From Euborellia annulipes (taxonomy: Eukaryota; Arthropoda; Insecta; Dermaptera; Anisolabididae): DNA of 64,000 bases. Below are positions 23,257-34,817 of this stretch, in pieces (the first letter of the stretch is position 1; each line of letters begins with the position of its first letter). The stretch spans positions 1 through 64,000 of the forward strand of contig JAKCPI010014318.1 of NCBI GenBank assembly GCA_023213315.1. Reading direction: 5' to 3'. Both the position numbers and the translations under genes were made by a program. Below the pieces are notes generated by a model. It did not search any database. It saw nothing but the letters and a program-made list of their open reading frames with translations, and had not been told where the DNA came from.

Positions 23257-26200
23257 GTTGGTGATCAACTTCAACATGTTTTTCTCTCTCTTCTTCTTTC
23301 AACCTATTCCCCTCCCCTCGCGGTATTATGTATATTAGAAAATATCAGGGATTTAACCTTTCATTAATAATATTCAATTAGATCTATTTCTCATTTAAAT
23401 GGCAGCTTAATTGAATAATTTGTTGATCTAATGACTATAAGTGAAATATACAATTTATTATTAAATAAATTAAAGAATCAATTGTAAAAAAATATAATTA
23501 AATAAAATTGTGCCGTAAAAAGAGTTCCAATTTATGATGACAAATTTATTTTTATTTTTTTTAAATTTGTTCTTTACGGTTTTTTGGCATCTGAGGCCAT
23601 TTAGACCGCGTCCCTATTTATTTCCATTGATTGGAATCCAATTCAATTTAAACAAATTCACCTGGGACGGGATATGAACCCACTACCTCTGAGCCATAGG
23701 TCAAGGGGCACAAATTTATTTTGTTTTAAAGAAATTTATAGTAAATTTCGTTAGAACAGCCAACCGGGAATAGATAATTAGTCGAATTAAAAGAAGTTGG
23801 TTGGTACTTGGTAAATTTATTTTTCTTGAAATATAATATACACTTACTATTCAACTTTATCTGAACAAGACTCGTTCAGTGAAACGTCTCCAACTCTCTA
23901 GTTAAGACCTAAAACGGAGTTCTATAAATGAATGAGTCGTGTCCAGATAAAGTTAATGAACAGCGGCGTCATTTGCAGGGGGGAGGGGAGGATGAAAAAA
24001 AAATTCGAATAACTGTAGTTTGTATCAGTAAAATTATCGATAGTGAAATAAAAAAAAATTGATTATTAAAAAATTCAATTCAATTAGTTTAAATATATAG
24101 AAAATTAAATTTTAATAGAAAATATGCTCCAGGGCCGGATCTAGGGGGGGGGAGAGGGTGCATGTGCCCCGGACGGCAGATATCAGGGGGCGGCAATTAA
24201 AGAAAGATTTACTAAAAAAAAGGTAAAATTTTATGAATTTTGTATAGAAAATTTTAAGGAGGAGGCGGCAAATTAAATTTTGCCCCCCTTAAAAAATCTC
24301 GAGTTCGGCCCTGATATGCTCTTTTGAATTTTGAATTTTCAAGATTTTTTTTTAAGGGATTAGTTAGGATTCAGGGCTATTCATATACCCTGAAATATCT
24401 CTAACATCTAAGCATAAAATTTTCTTTAATAAACTTGACTTTGATAGCTATTCTGCTTATAATGTGGTTAATATTTAATAGATTAATGGGCACGATTGAA
24501 TGATTTTTGGATAGTTAAGCAAGTATCGTAAATAGGCCTTTATGTTTTTTGGATTCAGGAATGGTAAAAATTCTATTAGGGAGGGAAACTGAAAAAATTA
24601 AAACTTTGAGCGTGTGAAGCTCCACTAAATCACCTCCAATTGGGCTGAAACTTTATATTTCTAAGATGTACGTATTTCAACCAAGGATCGCGATAATCCT
24701 TTTGGATTTAAATCTGATTCAGGGTTTTTGGATCTGAATCGAAATCTTTTTTTTTTTTGAGGAGGATCTTGGTTCTGGATTGTGATTCAAATCGAAAGGG
24801 GGGGGGGTTGATTTAAGGAGGTATCTTTAGTATCGGAAGGATCAGCAACCCTGGATTTGTTTGATCCTTTTCAAAGGATTGCCAATTCTTTAAAACTTTT
24901 TATATATCTTTCATCCAAACCTCTAAAAATGTACAAATTCGGGCAAGGACGAGATCTAAATTTTGGAATTTTTTGAAATGGATCGCTAATCTGGATTTGT
25001 GAATCCGAACAGCGATCATTTTTCTAAATCGGATCGGATGCTTGTCAGATTGCTAATCCTTTTTCAGCAGCCAGATCGGATTAGTGGATAGGATCCTCCG
25101 AATTGTCCGGATCTGCAGATCGGATCGCTAATCCATTTTAAAGGATTTTGCCCGGATGGGCACTGATTTCAACTATCTGCATATTTTTAAAGAGTATCGC
25201 CTTAAAAAAAATCTAGAAAATTCAAAATAAGACTCATTTATCTATTAAATTTTAATTTTAATTTTTAAAAACTAGATCTGATGGAACAAAATTGATAATT
25301 TTGGAATCAGGGCGAATCAAATAGCTCAAAATACCGCAGGCAGCACCAAAAACACTGCTGGCCTGCGTTATCTTATCTAAGAAGGGAGAATGAACAGGAA
25401 ATGGTCAAATTTTTACATTTTACCCCCCTGAAAGGTGAAGTTAAGGGAGATAGAGATAGAGAAAGGCTTTTCCCCGTCTCTTTTCTACGATAAAAGAAAA
25501 TTTTTCCTTTAGAGATTTATTATACTAAAACATTGGAATTTGAACTTTGACAATTTCAATATAATACAAGAGCTAATTAAAAATGCTGATTGTTTTTTTT
25601 TTTTTATAATGACGTTGTTGTAATAGTTTTAATAATAAAAAAAAGATTTACTGATATTGATGAAGGTCCAAATTGAAGCAACAGAGAAATTTACTTCCTA
25701 TACACATGTAAACAGAGTAATAGGAAAAATTACAATTTTACAATTTTCTAAATTTTGTTGACTAAATATTTTTTGTTGGATTTAAAGATATAAATTTTGT
25801 GCGCAGGTTTTTTAGAAGATTAAATAAATACGTATAAGATGTAATTTTATCAATATTTATCCTTTGATAGGAGGTGTAATCATAAATTTTTTTCTTTTTT
25901 TTTTTGTTATGAAGCAATTTCTTAGATCTCTCAAGGAAAAAAAAATGGGTTGTATTGCATATTTAGAAACTTATTGAGCTTGCCAGCGATTGTTATGGAC
26001 AAAAATTTTCTAATTCCTTTCCAATGAGAAATTCTTGGCACTGGATCTGTTATGAGAGGCCTAAATAAAATTCCCGAACGTCCGTCTGTCTGTCTATCAC
26101 GCTATATTTGATCAATATCGCTTCGGAATTTCAAGATGAAAAAAGCTACTAAGGATTACAGTAAAATAAATGCGGCAATCCATAGTGTGAGATTGCTAAA

Positions 26201-29200
26201 GGGGGAAAAAAAGGGTGGCAAAATTTTTTTAGGTTAGTTTTGTAAATTTTTTCTTCAAAAAACTAGCCTTAATCAAGGAATAGACATTTTTTTGAAGTAA
26301 AAAAATTGGATCATTATTACTTTCTCTTACCTATATATGTAATATATAAATAAAGAGAAATTATTGAATTCATGACAAAAATTCAATGTCGATATTTTGA
26401 TGGAAATACATGTTTTGAAGTCCAAAAAAGTGGTCCCTGCAACATGGACTATCTGTGTGTGAAGATTTTAAGCATGAAGGAAATGAGCTACGAGGTTGAA
26501 ATTTTATATTTAAGTTAGGTACCCTCCTAGACAGTTAAAATAAGCATTTGCAACAAAATCGGCCAAAAAGTAACTTACTAGTAATCCACTGAAGGACTTT
26601 TTTAGATTTTTTCGGAATTTCTCAAAATTCGGATTAACGATTTTGATTCAGGTGCGCGTCTCTAAAAGCCGTTAGAAGACGATTCACTACCTAGTTACTC
26701 TAGGCGGCAAGAGATGGCGTTAGTTTTTCCCATAGGGATACTAGGGATTTATTTCATTTTATTTGAAAGATTCCAGCTAATTAATTATGGGTAAAAAATT
26801 AATTATTTTTCACCACAATGATTACTAATTTAATTATCTATAAGATATAGAGCGAATTTTTTTTAATATCTTTTATTTAATGCGATTAATCTAAAAAAAA
26901 AATTTATTTTTTTGAAAATCAAAAAAAGGGCTTCTATAAGTTGTAGATATTTTAAATAGCTTTAATTTTAAAAAAAATTTGAGGTCGATAGCTTCAAAAT
27001 TGTGGCCGCTGGAATCTCCCAAAATTAGCACCCCGAGACGCGCACCTCTAAGTTCATAAATCATCTATTTTTAGATGGTCTTTAAAAAGTATATCAGTAA
27101 GTTTTTTCGTGAAAATCTTTTGAAGTACACTTTGCTGATATACTTTTTTAGTTTTTTTCGAATTTCTCAAAATTCGCTGGAAGGATTTTGATTAAAATTT
27201 ATAAGTCAACTATTTTTTAGATATTTTTTAAAAAGTATATTAATAAGTTTTTTCCTCAAAGGTGTGTGAAGTACACTTTACTGATGTAGTATTTTAGATT
27301 TTTACTTTCTCTTATTCGTAGTTCAGTGCCATCTATGAAACGCAAGTAGTCAAGTTTGGAATTAAGATGCTATTGGAAACTATATCTATGTTGACATAAA
27401 AAATCTGGTGTGACACAACTTTCGATTACCGAAGCCGTGCGTTAATCACACCAGATTTTTGTCTTTTTGTAATTAGAAAATAAAGTAGACATAAAATTTG
27501 AATGTTTACCCACTATCTATTGATTTCTTTTCTTTTTAGGTTCAAGTACAGCTTGTGTCGTTGTTCTCAACGGTGAAACGAACACCGTCTACACAGCCAA
27601 CATCGGCGACAGTGGCTTTGTCGTCGTCCGTCATGGAGAAGTTGTTCATCGTAGCGAGGAACAACAACATTACTTTAATACACCTTTTCAACTCAGTTTA
27701 CCCCCTCCAGGCCAAAGTCGATTCGTTCTAGCGGATAGGTAATTATCGTTCATTAAATAAACTGACATCTCTTCTTTTTTTTTTAAATAAAATTTTTCAA
27801 AATAAAAATTTGTTGTTTGTTCTGTTCCCTTAAATTATTCATTAGCGCAAAAAAAAAATATTAAAATGAAGATTTTAAATAATTATCAAATTAAGATGTT
27901 AATGATAAAATCTTATCTTTAGAAAGTATGTATTCTATTTTTTATGAAATTAAGCAAGATATTAGTCGACACAGAAATAGAAGAGCTGCAAGATGGAGAT
28001 ATGCGAATTTAAGCTCTCTGAGAGGCTTATAAATTTAGATGAGATGGAAAACTCCCAAAGTTTGCACAATCAACAAAGGGACTAAAGTAAGGATAAAGGA
28101 TTCGTTGAATTCTACAGGAAATGCTTATTTTATATTATAAATGTTAAGATAAATAAACAGCTGTGGAATTTTATCTTTTGGAAATTCTTTAGGGGACTCC
28201 CTCCGAGCCAACTGGCAAAATAAGTTCTAATTTTTATGAAAGCTTATTTAAATCACACTAGGGAAGTGAAACTTCTACGCAAATTACGATTGAATCTGTT
28301 TACATAATTACAAGATCTACTATTGAATTTTATTTTGGAGGTACAAATAAATGTGTTTCGTCTACAGTCATATTTTTCTTGTTTCTTGAGCGAAAATCCA
28401 AATTTGCACACGTAACTGAATTTTCAAAACAGTCTTTTATCCAGTGGCGTAGAGAGGGGGACAAGGGGGGTCATCATGCCCTGGGCGCTACTCCCAAAGG
28501 GGCGCCAAATGGTCCGCAAAACAAAAAATTGCTGGATAATTTTTATTTTTATTATAATTGATTTCTGGAAAATATATTTTAAATTTAGTGCCAGTGTAAT
28601 AATTATATAATAATTTTGTATATTTTACATATAATATGGTTTTCGAATAGGGGGGGGGGCTAAAAAGGTATTGTGCCCCGGGCGCGAGTTAGCTCACTAC
28701 GCCACTGCCTTTATCCTCCTTTTTTATCCATTAAAATTTTATTAACTAGGGTGGTCCACGTAATGCGTTAGGGGGGTTTGGGGGCTGGCTAAATCGTCAC
28801 TAATTGTGACATGGGGGACCCGGGGATTTCTCTAAGCGTGACATAACAATTCAAAGTAAAATTTATAAAATTTTTTGAGTTTGAAAAGATCTCATACTAA
28901 AAAAAAAAAAGGTAAAATGATATGAATTTTGGGGAGGAAGTAGTTCTATGTTGTGACATAATATTTGTTGGGGGGTTTGTTTGTATGTGACTAACTGTGA
29001 CAGAGGGCGGGGGGGGGGGAGACTTGAATATCGTCAAAAAAGGAGTTGGGTAATATATATGTGGACCAGCTTTGTTTGAAAAAAGATGGATTTTTTTTTT
29101 TTAAATCAACGCTTAAAATGACCAGCCAGTCAATATATCGTTTAAGATATCGATTAAGATTTCTGAGATGAGTTTGTGTTTGATTGGGCAAAAATTGCGT

Positions 29201-32200
29201 CCCCTGGAGTCGAACCAGGATCTCCAGGCCGTCGACCTAGGATAAATATAGTCCATCCCCCGCCAAAGCTAGGAGATCCTAGTTCGCGAAATTTTTGCCT
29301 AATCAAACACAAACTCATCGCGAAAATTTCTTATAATAAAATTTTATAATCCCTTTCAAATCAAGGTTTAAAAACTCGCTTAATTTTTTTTTTTTTTTTT
29401 TTGATAAAAATACTATTAATACTTAATATTAATTTTTTTAATAAATACTATATTAAATGGATGCTTATCTTTCTATAAATAAACTCTAATTAATAAAAAG
29501 AGAAATTTGGAATAATTAATTAATTTTTTTTATAGACGTAGTTAGAGAATCGCTTCATCAATTAAACAAGCTTGAGAATTATCTTTGCTAAATTATATTA
29601 CCAGTCAATGTCAAGGCCAATTTCATATATGAACAAATGAAGGCTATGTTTATTTTTCTTTTTCAATATCGTGCTGCTTGTATGCTTTAAATAATTTTTA
29701 AAGACTACCATTATCGAACTGAGGTTGGTCGAAGTCACTTTGCTTAATAAAATGAGAAGAGAATCTGAGTTAATGGGTAATTAGGAGAGATTCATATAAT
29801 TGTTGAGATTTAATGAAAATATACTAATCAAACCAGCCCAGATGGCTTAAATAGAAATGCCTGAACCCACAATAGATTAATATATATTACAACGGTTATC
29901 GTCAAAGTCTTAAATGGCCTAAGTTGCCGAAAAGACTGTGTGAATGTGTGTGAGTGTGAGTGTGAATGAGAAAAAAGTGTGAATGTTTTTATAAAAAAAA
30001 AAAAAAATAAAAAAAGTAATCAAACCAGCGTGTGAAACGTCAATAAATAAATAAGAGAAAGACAGAAATCAGCGAATTAGTAGTTAACAATCAAAAACCT
30101 TATTTTCTCTTTTCAAAAGACATTTTAAAGGTTTTTGTATTTATTTTGTTTGATTTATTTCATTTTCTAGGAAATTATAAGTTGGAATTAAAAATAAAAA
30201 AAAAAAATTGATAATAACAAGAATGAAAAAAAAAAAGTGCAGGAGATGGATTTGAACTCGCAAAGTTGGGTTAAGTGAGGATGGAAAAAATATTGCTGAT
30301 GACCACTTTACCAACTAAGCCAACTTTAATTTTATTTTTATAAGGAAAAATAGCCATATAAGATACACTCAATTAAAGACGTATTAAAAAAATGTTAATA
30401 TTGCACATATGATATATCATTTTTTATTACATTTTACGCAGATTAATAATTTATAATCAAAATTACAATTGCATGCATAGTTATCAAATTATTCAATGAG
30501 CAAAAGTCACATTATGAATGCCTTAATGCAATTAAACCAAAAACTCTATATAACTTATGATACGTGTTATTAATTCTTGAATTTCTCCTGATTTCAAATA
30601 ACTAAACATCTTTTAATTATATGATCTAATTTTAGAGATATTGGCGATCAAAGTTAAGCTTATTTTCGACCTTAATGACATCAACACACTCAATTCTATA
30701 TTATCGAAAAAGTATTTTTTTAGCATTGTCTGATTAAAACCAAATTTTTACCAGAGATTTATAATTAAAAAATGAGTTTTTTTCTAAAGTTTCATTGAGA
30801 TTGGTAAAGAAATAAATAAAATATTGACTATTTTGTAAATCGAGTTTTAGAATTTGGGATCCCGGATTGGTCAAGAGAGCGATCTATGAACCGTGTCTAG
30901 GCTTAATCTGAGATCCCAAATTCTAAAACTAAATTTACAAAATAGTCAATATTTTATTTATTTCTTTACCAATCTCAATGAAACTTTAGAAAAAAACTCA
31001 TTTTTTAATTATAAATCTCTGGTAAAAGTTTGGTTTTAATCAGACAATGTTAAAAAATCGATAATATAGAATTGGGTGTTGATGTCATTAAGGTCGAAAA
31101 TAAGCTTATCTTTGATCGTCAATATCTCTAAAATTAGATCATATAATTAAAAGATGTTTAGTTATTTGGAATCATGAGAAATTTAAGAATTAATAACATG
31201 TATCATAAGTTATAAAGAGTTTTTGGTTTAATTACATTAAGGCATTCACAATGTGACTTTTGCTCATTGAATAATTCGAAAACTATCCAAGCTATAGAAA
31301 TTTCGATTATAAATTATTAATCTGCATAAAATGTAATAAAAAATTATATATCATATGTGCAATATTAAGATTTTTTTAAAACATCTTTGATTTAATGTTT
31401 CTTATGGCTTATTTTCTCAGTTATTAATAAGAAGAAAGTTGGCTTAGTTGGTAAAGTGGTCATCAAAAATATTTTTTCCATCCTCACTTTACCAAACTTT
31501 GCGAGTTCAAATCCAACTCCTGCACTTTTTTTTTTTAATTTTTATTATCAATCATTTTATTTTTAATGCTAACTTATGAATAATTTCATTCATCTGTCAT
31601 TATATCGAGAGAAAGGATTTTTTTTTTTTGAGGGGGAGGAAAAATTTATTTGTACATAATTTTTGATGCAAATGAAAATAAAATAACAATTTGATTAAAA
31701 TAAAAAAGAAAAAACAGGGATCTTAATATAGCTCTAAAATCATGGAATAAATTAAGTAATAATAAATAATAATATTAAATATTTATTTTTGAAAAAGTTC
31801 CTAAGACCCAGAAGATAGGCCTTATTATATTTATAATAATAATACATATTTTTATGTGCATTAGATATTTAATATTAAATAAATCTCAGATAATTAATTA
31901 ATAGGCTGATTTATCATTCATTTATTTACTTTTTATATAATTTCGAGGTTATGTATGTTTCATGTAAATAATTAATAATTTGATTTAAAAATTCCATATT
32001 TTCTATTTGATTCTACCCGTAGCTTAAAACCGACCAGGAGGTTATTTTTCTAATAGCATTTAAACACACTCTTTGAGATTCTAATCTCCTGATCCAAAAA
32101 TTGATTTGCAATACAAAATGGAGGGTTTTTTTTTTAAATTATTGCCTTTCTCTATAGATAACCTCCTTTTAAGGAAATGTATAATGGTTGCCTATCTACA

Positions 32201-33632
32201 GGCGTTGTTTTTTTTTTCTTTTTTCTATTATTTCATATCTTATTTTCTAATAAAAGTTGGTTCTCTGCTCCACAACCCTTCCCATAAATTATATAAGATT
32301 AAACGCCTGTGAATAGGCAACCTTAATACATTTCCTTAAAAGTTGGTTGTCTATAGAGAAAGGCATTATTAATTTAAGAAAAACCCTCCATTTTGAATTG
32401 ATAATGACTTCTTTGGATCAGGAGAATAGAAGCGCCAAGAGTGTGTTTTTGGCCATTAGAAAAATAACCTCCTGGTCGGTTTTAAGCTACGGGTAGAATC
32501 AAATATAAAAAATGACTGACATTTCTCATTCAAAATATACATACATAAAAATAACCTCAAAATTATATAAAAAGTAAATAAATGAATGAATAATCAGCCT
32601 ATTAATTAAATTATCTATCATTTTTTATTATTAAATATCTAATGCAAGTAAAAATATGTATTATTATTATAATATATATGTAATAAGATTTAATGAAATA
32701 TGATTTTATTCTGTTTTTGAAACATATTTAATGAGTGCATGCATTCTTAAAATTAAGATTTTTTTAGTATACCGTTTCTTTTTACGTTTGAGGGATATAT
32801 ATACATAGTAATTTAATAAATCTAGAGAAATAATTATTCTTAATCGTTTAAATCTTCTGTTTCCAGGCCTGAATCTGCAAATACAACAGATTTCCCAGTT
32901 GAAGACGGGGATGTTATCCTTTTAGCGACTGATGGCGTGTTCGACAACGTTCCCGATCAGTTGCTCATTCCTGCTCTAAGTAAGATACAAGGCGAGCGTG
33001 ATCCTGGTATAATACAGAGTGTCGCCAACTCCATTTGTCTAATGGCTAGATCATTGGCATTAGATGCCGAATTCATCTCTCCATTCGCCCAGCGAGCTCG
33101 AGAGAATGGAATTGATGCTATTGGTAATTTATATTTATTTTGTTATGAAGTTATTGAACGTTCAAGTAAAAAGTATAGTGAAATAGAAATTTTGTGGAAA
33201 ATTAATTTCCTAATTAGACCTAACTTTAAAATTCTATCTCTAAGCTTGTGACAGGTATTGTTTTTTAGTTTCTCTTACATATATATATATATATGAGGAT
33301 AGTTTTAAAGATTTTAAAAATAAAAAATAGATATTTCGATTATACGTATTTATAATTTATTTACTTATTCATACAATATTTTTTATTATCTTAAAAAAAA
33401 TATTAATATATTATTTATTTGTATAATTATAAATTTGTTAGGAAAAGAAATTCTTAAATTTACAAATTTTTTTTTATTATAAATTCAAATGACTATCTGG
33501 GATTTAGTTTATATACAAATTACAAAAAAAAAATCATAATCTCTATATATATAATAATAAATAAAACTACTCTCTGTTTCAGGTGGAAAACCAGACGACA
33601 TCACGGTGCTCTTGGCTACGGTGGCAATATGA
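23077..33632 (+). CDS. PTC7-type PP2C protein phosphatase, 3' part (four exons)
   Basis: Joined exons: 23077-23256, 27540-27738, 32867-33123, 33583-33632. The product is a metal-dependent Ser/Thr phosphatase of the PPTC7/PTC7 group, which in other animals and yeast acts at mitochondria. The conserved PP2C signatures appear in order: ADGVGGW with the first metal-binding Asp (exon 1), NIGDSGF (exon 2), ATDGVFDN (exon 3) and [11 protein letters not shown] (exon 4). STAC(V/I)[19 protein letters not shown] and SPFAQ also match PPTC7 closely. Exon phases join without a break. The C-terminus (ATVAI then TGA) is a few residues shorter than human PPTC7. The N-terminal exons, with the targeting signal and the first acidic motif, were not found in the 23 kb upstream, so the start may lie outside the window. 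Confidence 0.95.
23579..23710 (-). mobile_element. tRNA-like SINE, family T copy 3
   Basis: Carries TTGGCATCTGAGGCCATTTA, an AATTGGATTCCAATC-like inverted pair and GATATGAACCCACTACC (minus-strand box B). Matches copies at 16536 and 61113. Confidence 0.6.
24130..24313. mobile_element. hAT-like MITE with exact 8-bp target duplication
   Basis: Ends CAGGGCCGGATCTAG and TCGGCCCTG. ATATGCTC flanks both sides (24122-24129 and 24314-24321). Only 184 bp and noncoding. Distinct in sequence from the CAGTGGCGTA elements. Confidence 0.88.
24684..25160. repeat. GGATC-rich degenerate repeat
   Basis: The segment is crowded with GGATC/GATCC and GATCGGATC words in both orientations, for example around CAGATCGGATCGCTAATCC. 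Its right edge (GCCCGGATGGGCACTG) resembles a hAT-type end, but no matching left end or target duplication was found. Likely an old DNA element with internal sub-repeats. Confidence 0.5.
26319..27465 (+). mobile_element. Family A element split by MITE B
   Basis: Begins ACTTTCTCTTACC, follows the family A left arm to about 26649, is interrupted by MITE B copy 2, and resumes with AAATCATCTATTTTTAGATG. A tandem partial repeat of the arm end (CACTTTGCTGATATAC, then CACTTTACTGATGTAG) follows. A degenerate hairpin (27403-27462) closes the copy 75 bp before the PPTC7 exon at 27540. Confidence 0.7.
26650..27047. mobile_element. MITE B copy 2, nested in family A
   Basis: Ends AGGTGCGCGTCTC and GAGACGCGCACCT, about 398 bp, noncoding. 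Orientation is opposite to copy 1, so insertion into family A happened at least twice independently. Confidence 0.78.
27540..27738 (+). CDS. PPTC7 homolog, second visible exon
   Basis: Acceptor TCTTTTTAG. Encodes [12 protein letters not shown], the GDSG metal site and [19 protein letters not shown]. It ends AG|GTAATT inside an Arg codon. Confidence 0.95.
28442..28707. mobile_element. hAT-like MITE, CAGTGGCGTAG type
   Basis: Ends CAGTGGCGTAGAGAG and CTCACTACGCCACTG. The flanks CTTTTATC (28434-28441) and CCTTTATC (28708-28715) agree at seven of eight positions, consistent with an aged 8-bp duplication. Internal GGGCGCTACTCC and GCCCCGGGCGCG pair weakly. Related by its end to 4038-4392. Confidence 0.82.
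29168..29325. repeat. Hairpin enclosing a tRNA-like sequence
   Basis: Outer arms GATGAGTTTGTGTTTGATTG and its complement at about 29293-29325 enclose a minus-strand tRNA-like block with GAGTCGAACCAGGATC and a second, inverse GGAGATCCTAGTTCGCG. It looks like a head-to-head pair of tRNA-derived SINE heads. Confidence 0.65.
29838..30016 (+). mobile_element. 5'-truncated SINE with 13-bp target duplication
   Basis: Matches the body and tail of the SINE at 10693-10968 (CCAGATGGCTTAAATA, GCCGAAAAGACTGTGTGAAT, poly(A)) but lacks the tRNA-like head. TAATCAAACCAGC flanks it at 29825-29837 and 30017-30029. Truncation at the 5' side is expected from incomplete reverse transcription. Confidence 0.88.
30048..31577. 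mobile_element. 1.5 kb foldback with tRNA-like arm ends, family G copy 1
   Basis: Two arms (about 30208-30862 and 30912-31553) are near-perfect inverse copies around a spacer of about 50 bp that contains GGATTGGTCAAGAGAGCGAT. Each arm ends in the same tRNA-like module: on the right arm TTGGCTTAGTTGGT fits box A and GAGTTCAAATCCAACTCC fits box B; on the left arm it is inverted. A one-sided leader (30048-30207) precedes the left arm and is also present in copy 2 at 46713-49394. No protein of note is encoded. The superfamily is unknown. Confidence 0.85.
31821..32690. mobile_element. ~870-bp foldback just upstream of PPTC7 exon
   Basis: Arms 31821-32208 and 32302-32690 are imperfect inverse copies, sharing ACCGACCAGGAGGTTATTTT, AAATGGAGGGTTTTT, CTATAGATAACC-like and GGTTGCCTATCTACAGGCGT blocks. 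The 93-bp spacer is T-rich. It ends about 175 bp before the exon at 32867. Terminal motifs are A/T-rich and no target duplication can be read. Confidence 0.8.
32867..33123 (+). CDS. PPTC7 homolog, third visible exon
   Basis: Acceptor CTGTTTCCAG. Encodes [19 protein letters not shown] then [11 protein letters not shown], and [11 protein letters not shown]. It ends G|GTAATT inside a Gly codon. Confidence 0.95.
33583..33632 (+). CDS. PPTC7 homolog, last exon
   Basis: Acceptor CTCTGTTTCAG. Encodes [16 protein letters not shown] followed by TGA. The Asp pair binds the catalytic metals in PP2C enzymes. Confidence 0.95.
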
Positions 33633-34422
33633 AAATAGCCTTGTAGTAGTTCATAAATACATTCTTTTGTAATATAGATTCATCTTTTCATTTTTGTTAT
33701 ATAATAATATTCATCTCATTGCTAGTATTCTTATATAAGTTACAATATTATAACAATAAATCCTCTACAACACCAAATAATTAAATGAGACAGAGACACA
33801 CCTTTTATAAAAGGGTATGTGTCTACTATTTCGAACCAATTATCAAAAAAATAAAATAGAAATCAATTAGGATTTTAAATAATTAAAAAAAAAGTAACTT
33901 GTTAAATAATATAAGAGATTTTAATTTTTAAAAGATTTTTGCTGTGATAACAATATTTTTTATTTTTTATCACATTTTAAAATTATTTTATAATATTGTC
34001 GCTATTTTAGCAATGTTCATTAAATGTTGTTATCAAATATTGTGCGCTAGACATTCATTGTTGGCGCATGCTCTGTATATAGTAATATTCAGACTTTTCA
34101 AATAAAGTCCCTAATACGAAATTAAATATATCTATTTACATTTGTAATTATAATCACTTTTACATTTAGATCCGTATTTATTAGAGAAGAACAAAAATTA
34201 TATCCTTTTCCCTTTTTAGAATTTATCAAAACGAGTGAATTTCCTCTAAGATAGAATGAATAAAATATCCAAATTCATACATTTCCATTTCTTATCTTCC
34301 AGTTCGGTTCGCTGTAATTTGTTTAATTGCACTTGTTTATGGGAGGATCTTCAGCACTGTCTTTTCAACGAAGGAGAACCAGAGCGCATCTCGCACACAA
34401 AATTGCAATCGTACAAGAATGA
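33633..34422. other. PPTC7 3' flank
   Basis: Probable 3' UTR with AATAAA at 33755-33760. A small hairpin (ACACACCTTTTATAAAAGGG...TGTGT) lies at about 33790-33822. About 34290-34420 is richer in G+C, follows an acceptor-like TTATCTTCCAG and is open in more than one frame, but no family is recognised. Confidence 0.5.
33755..33760 (+). terminator. Probable polyadenylation signal of PPTC7
   Basis: Canonical AATAAA 123 bp after the stop codon, in A/T-rich sequence. It is the first AATAAA after the stop that I could find. Not proof of use. Confidence 0.5.
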
Positions 34423-34817
34423 AGTGCGCGTCTCGAAAAACCGTTAATAGCCGATTCAGAAGCTGGCTCTAGGCGGCAAGAGATGGCGTTAGTTATTCCC
34501 ATAGGGAAACAAGCGTTTTGTTCCATTTCATTTGAAAGGTTCCAGCTAATTAATTAAAGGCAAAATATTAATTATTTTTTAACAGAATGATTACTAATTT
34601 AAATATCTATAAGATATGGACCGAATTTTTTAAAAATATCTTTTATTTAATGTGATTATAATCTAAAAAAAAATGTATTTTTTCGAAAATCAAAAAAAGG
34701 GCTTCTATAAGTTGTAGATATTTTAAATAGCTTTAATTTAAAAAAAATTTGAGGTCGATAGCTTCAAAATTGTGACTGCTGGAACCTCTCAAAATCAGCA
34801 CCTCGAGACTCGCACCT
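34423..34817. mobile_element. MITE B copy 3
   Basis: Ends GTGCGCGTCTCG and CGAGACTCGCACC, interior GGCGGCAAGAGATGGCGTTA as in copies 1 and 2, about 395 bp. It abuts the GC-richer block at 34290-34420. Confidence 0.78.

Larger units (their letters stand above)
23257..27539. other. PPTC7 intron with nested repeats
   Basis: Holds a family T SINE (23579-23710), a hAT-like MITE (24130-24313), a GATC-rich repeat (about 24684-25160) and a family A element with MITE B inside it (26319-27465). The rest is A/T-rich with no gene features. Confidence 0.7.
27739..32866. other. PPTC7 intron with large foldbacks
   Basis: A 5.1 kb intron holding a hAT-like MITE (28442-28707), a tRNA-like hairpin (29168-29325), a SINE (29838-30016), a 1.5 kb foldback (30048-31577) and a second foldback (31821-32690). 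No further exon is seen. Confidence 0.75.

Noticed and set aside
23257..23264. Extension of the PPTC7 exon to an in-frame TGA at 23262
   Set aside because: The conserved family sequence continues in the exon at 27540 with matching phase, so the donor at 23257 is used.
31430..31525. Possible tRNA gene with box A TTGGCTTAGTTGG and box B GAGTTCAAATCC
   Set aside because: The spacing between boxes is too long for a cloverleaf, the same sequence is inverted at the other end of the foldback, and copies occur at several sites.
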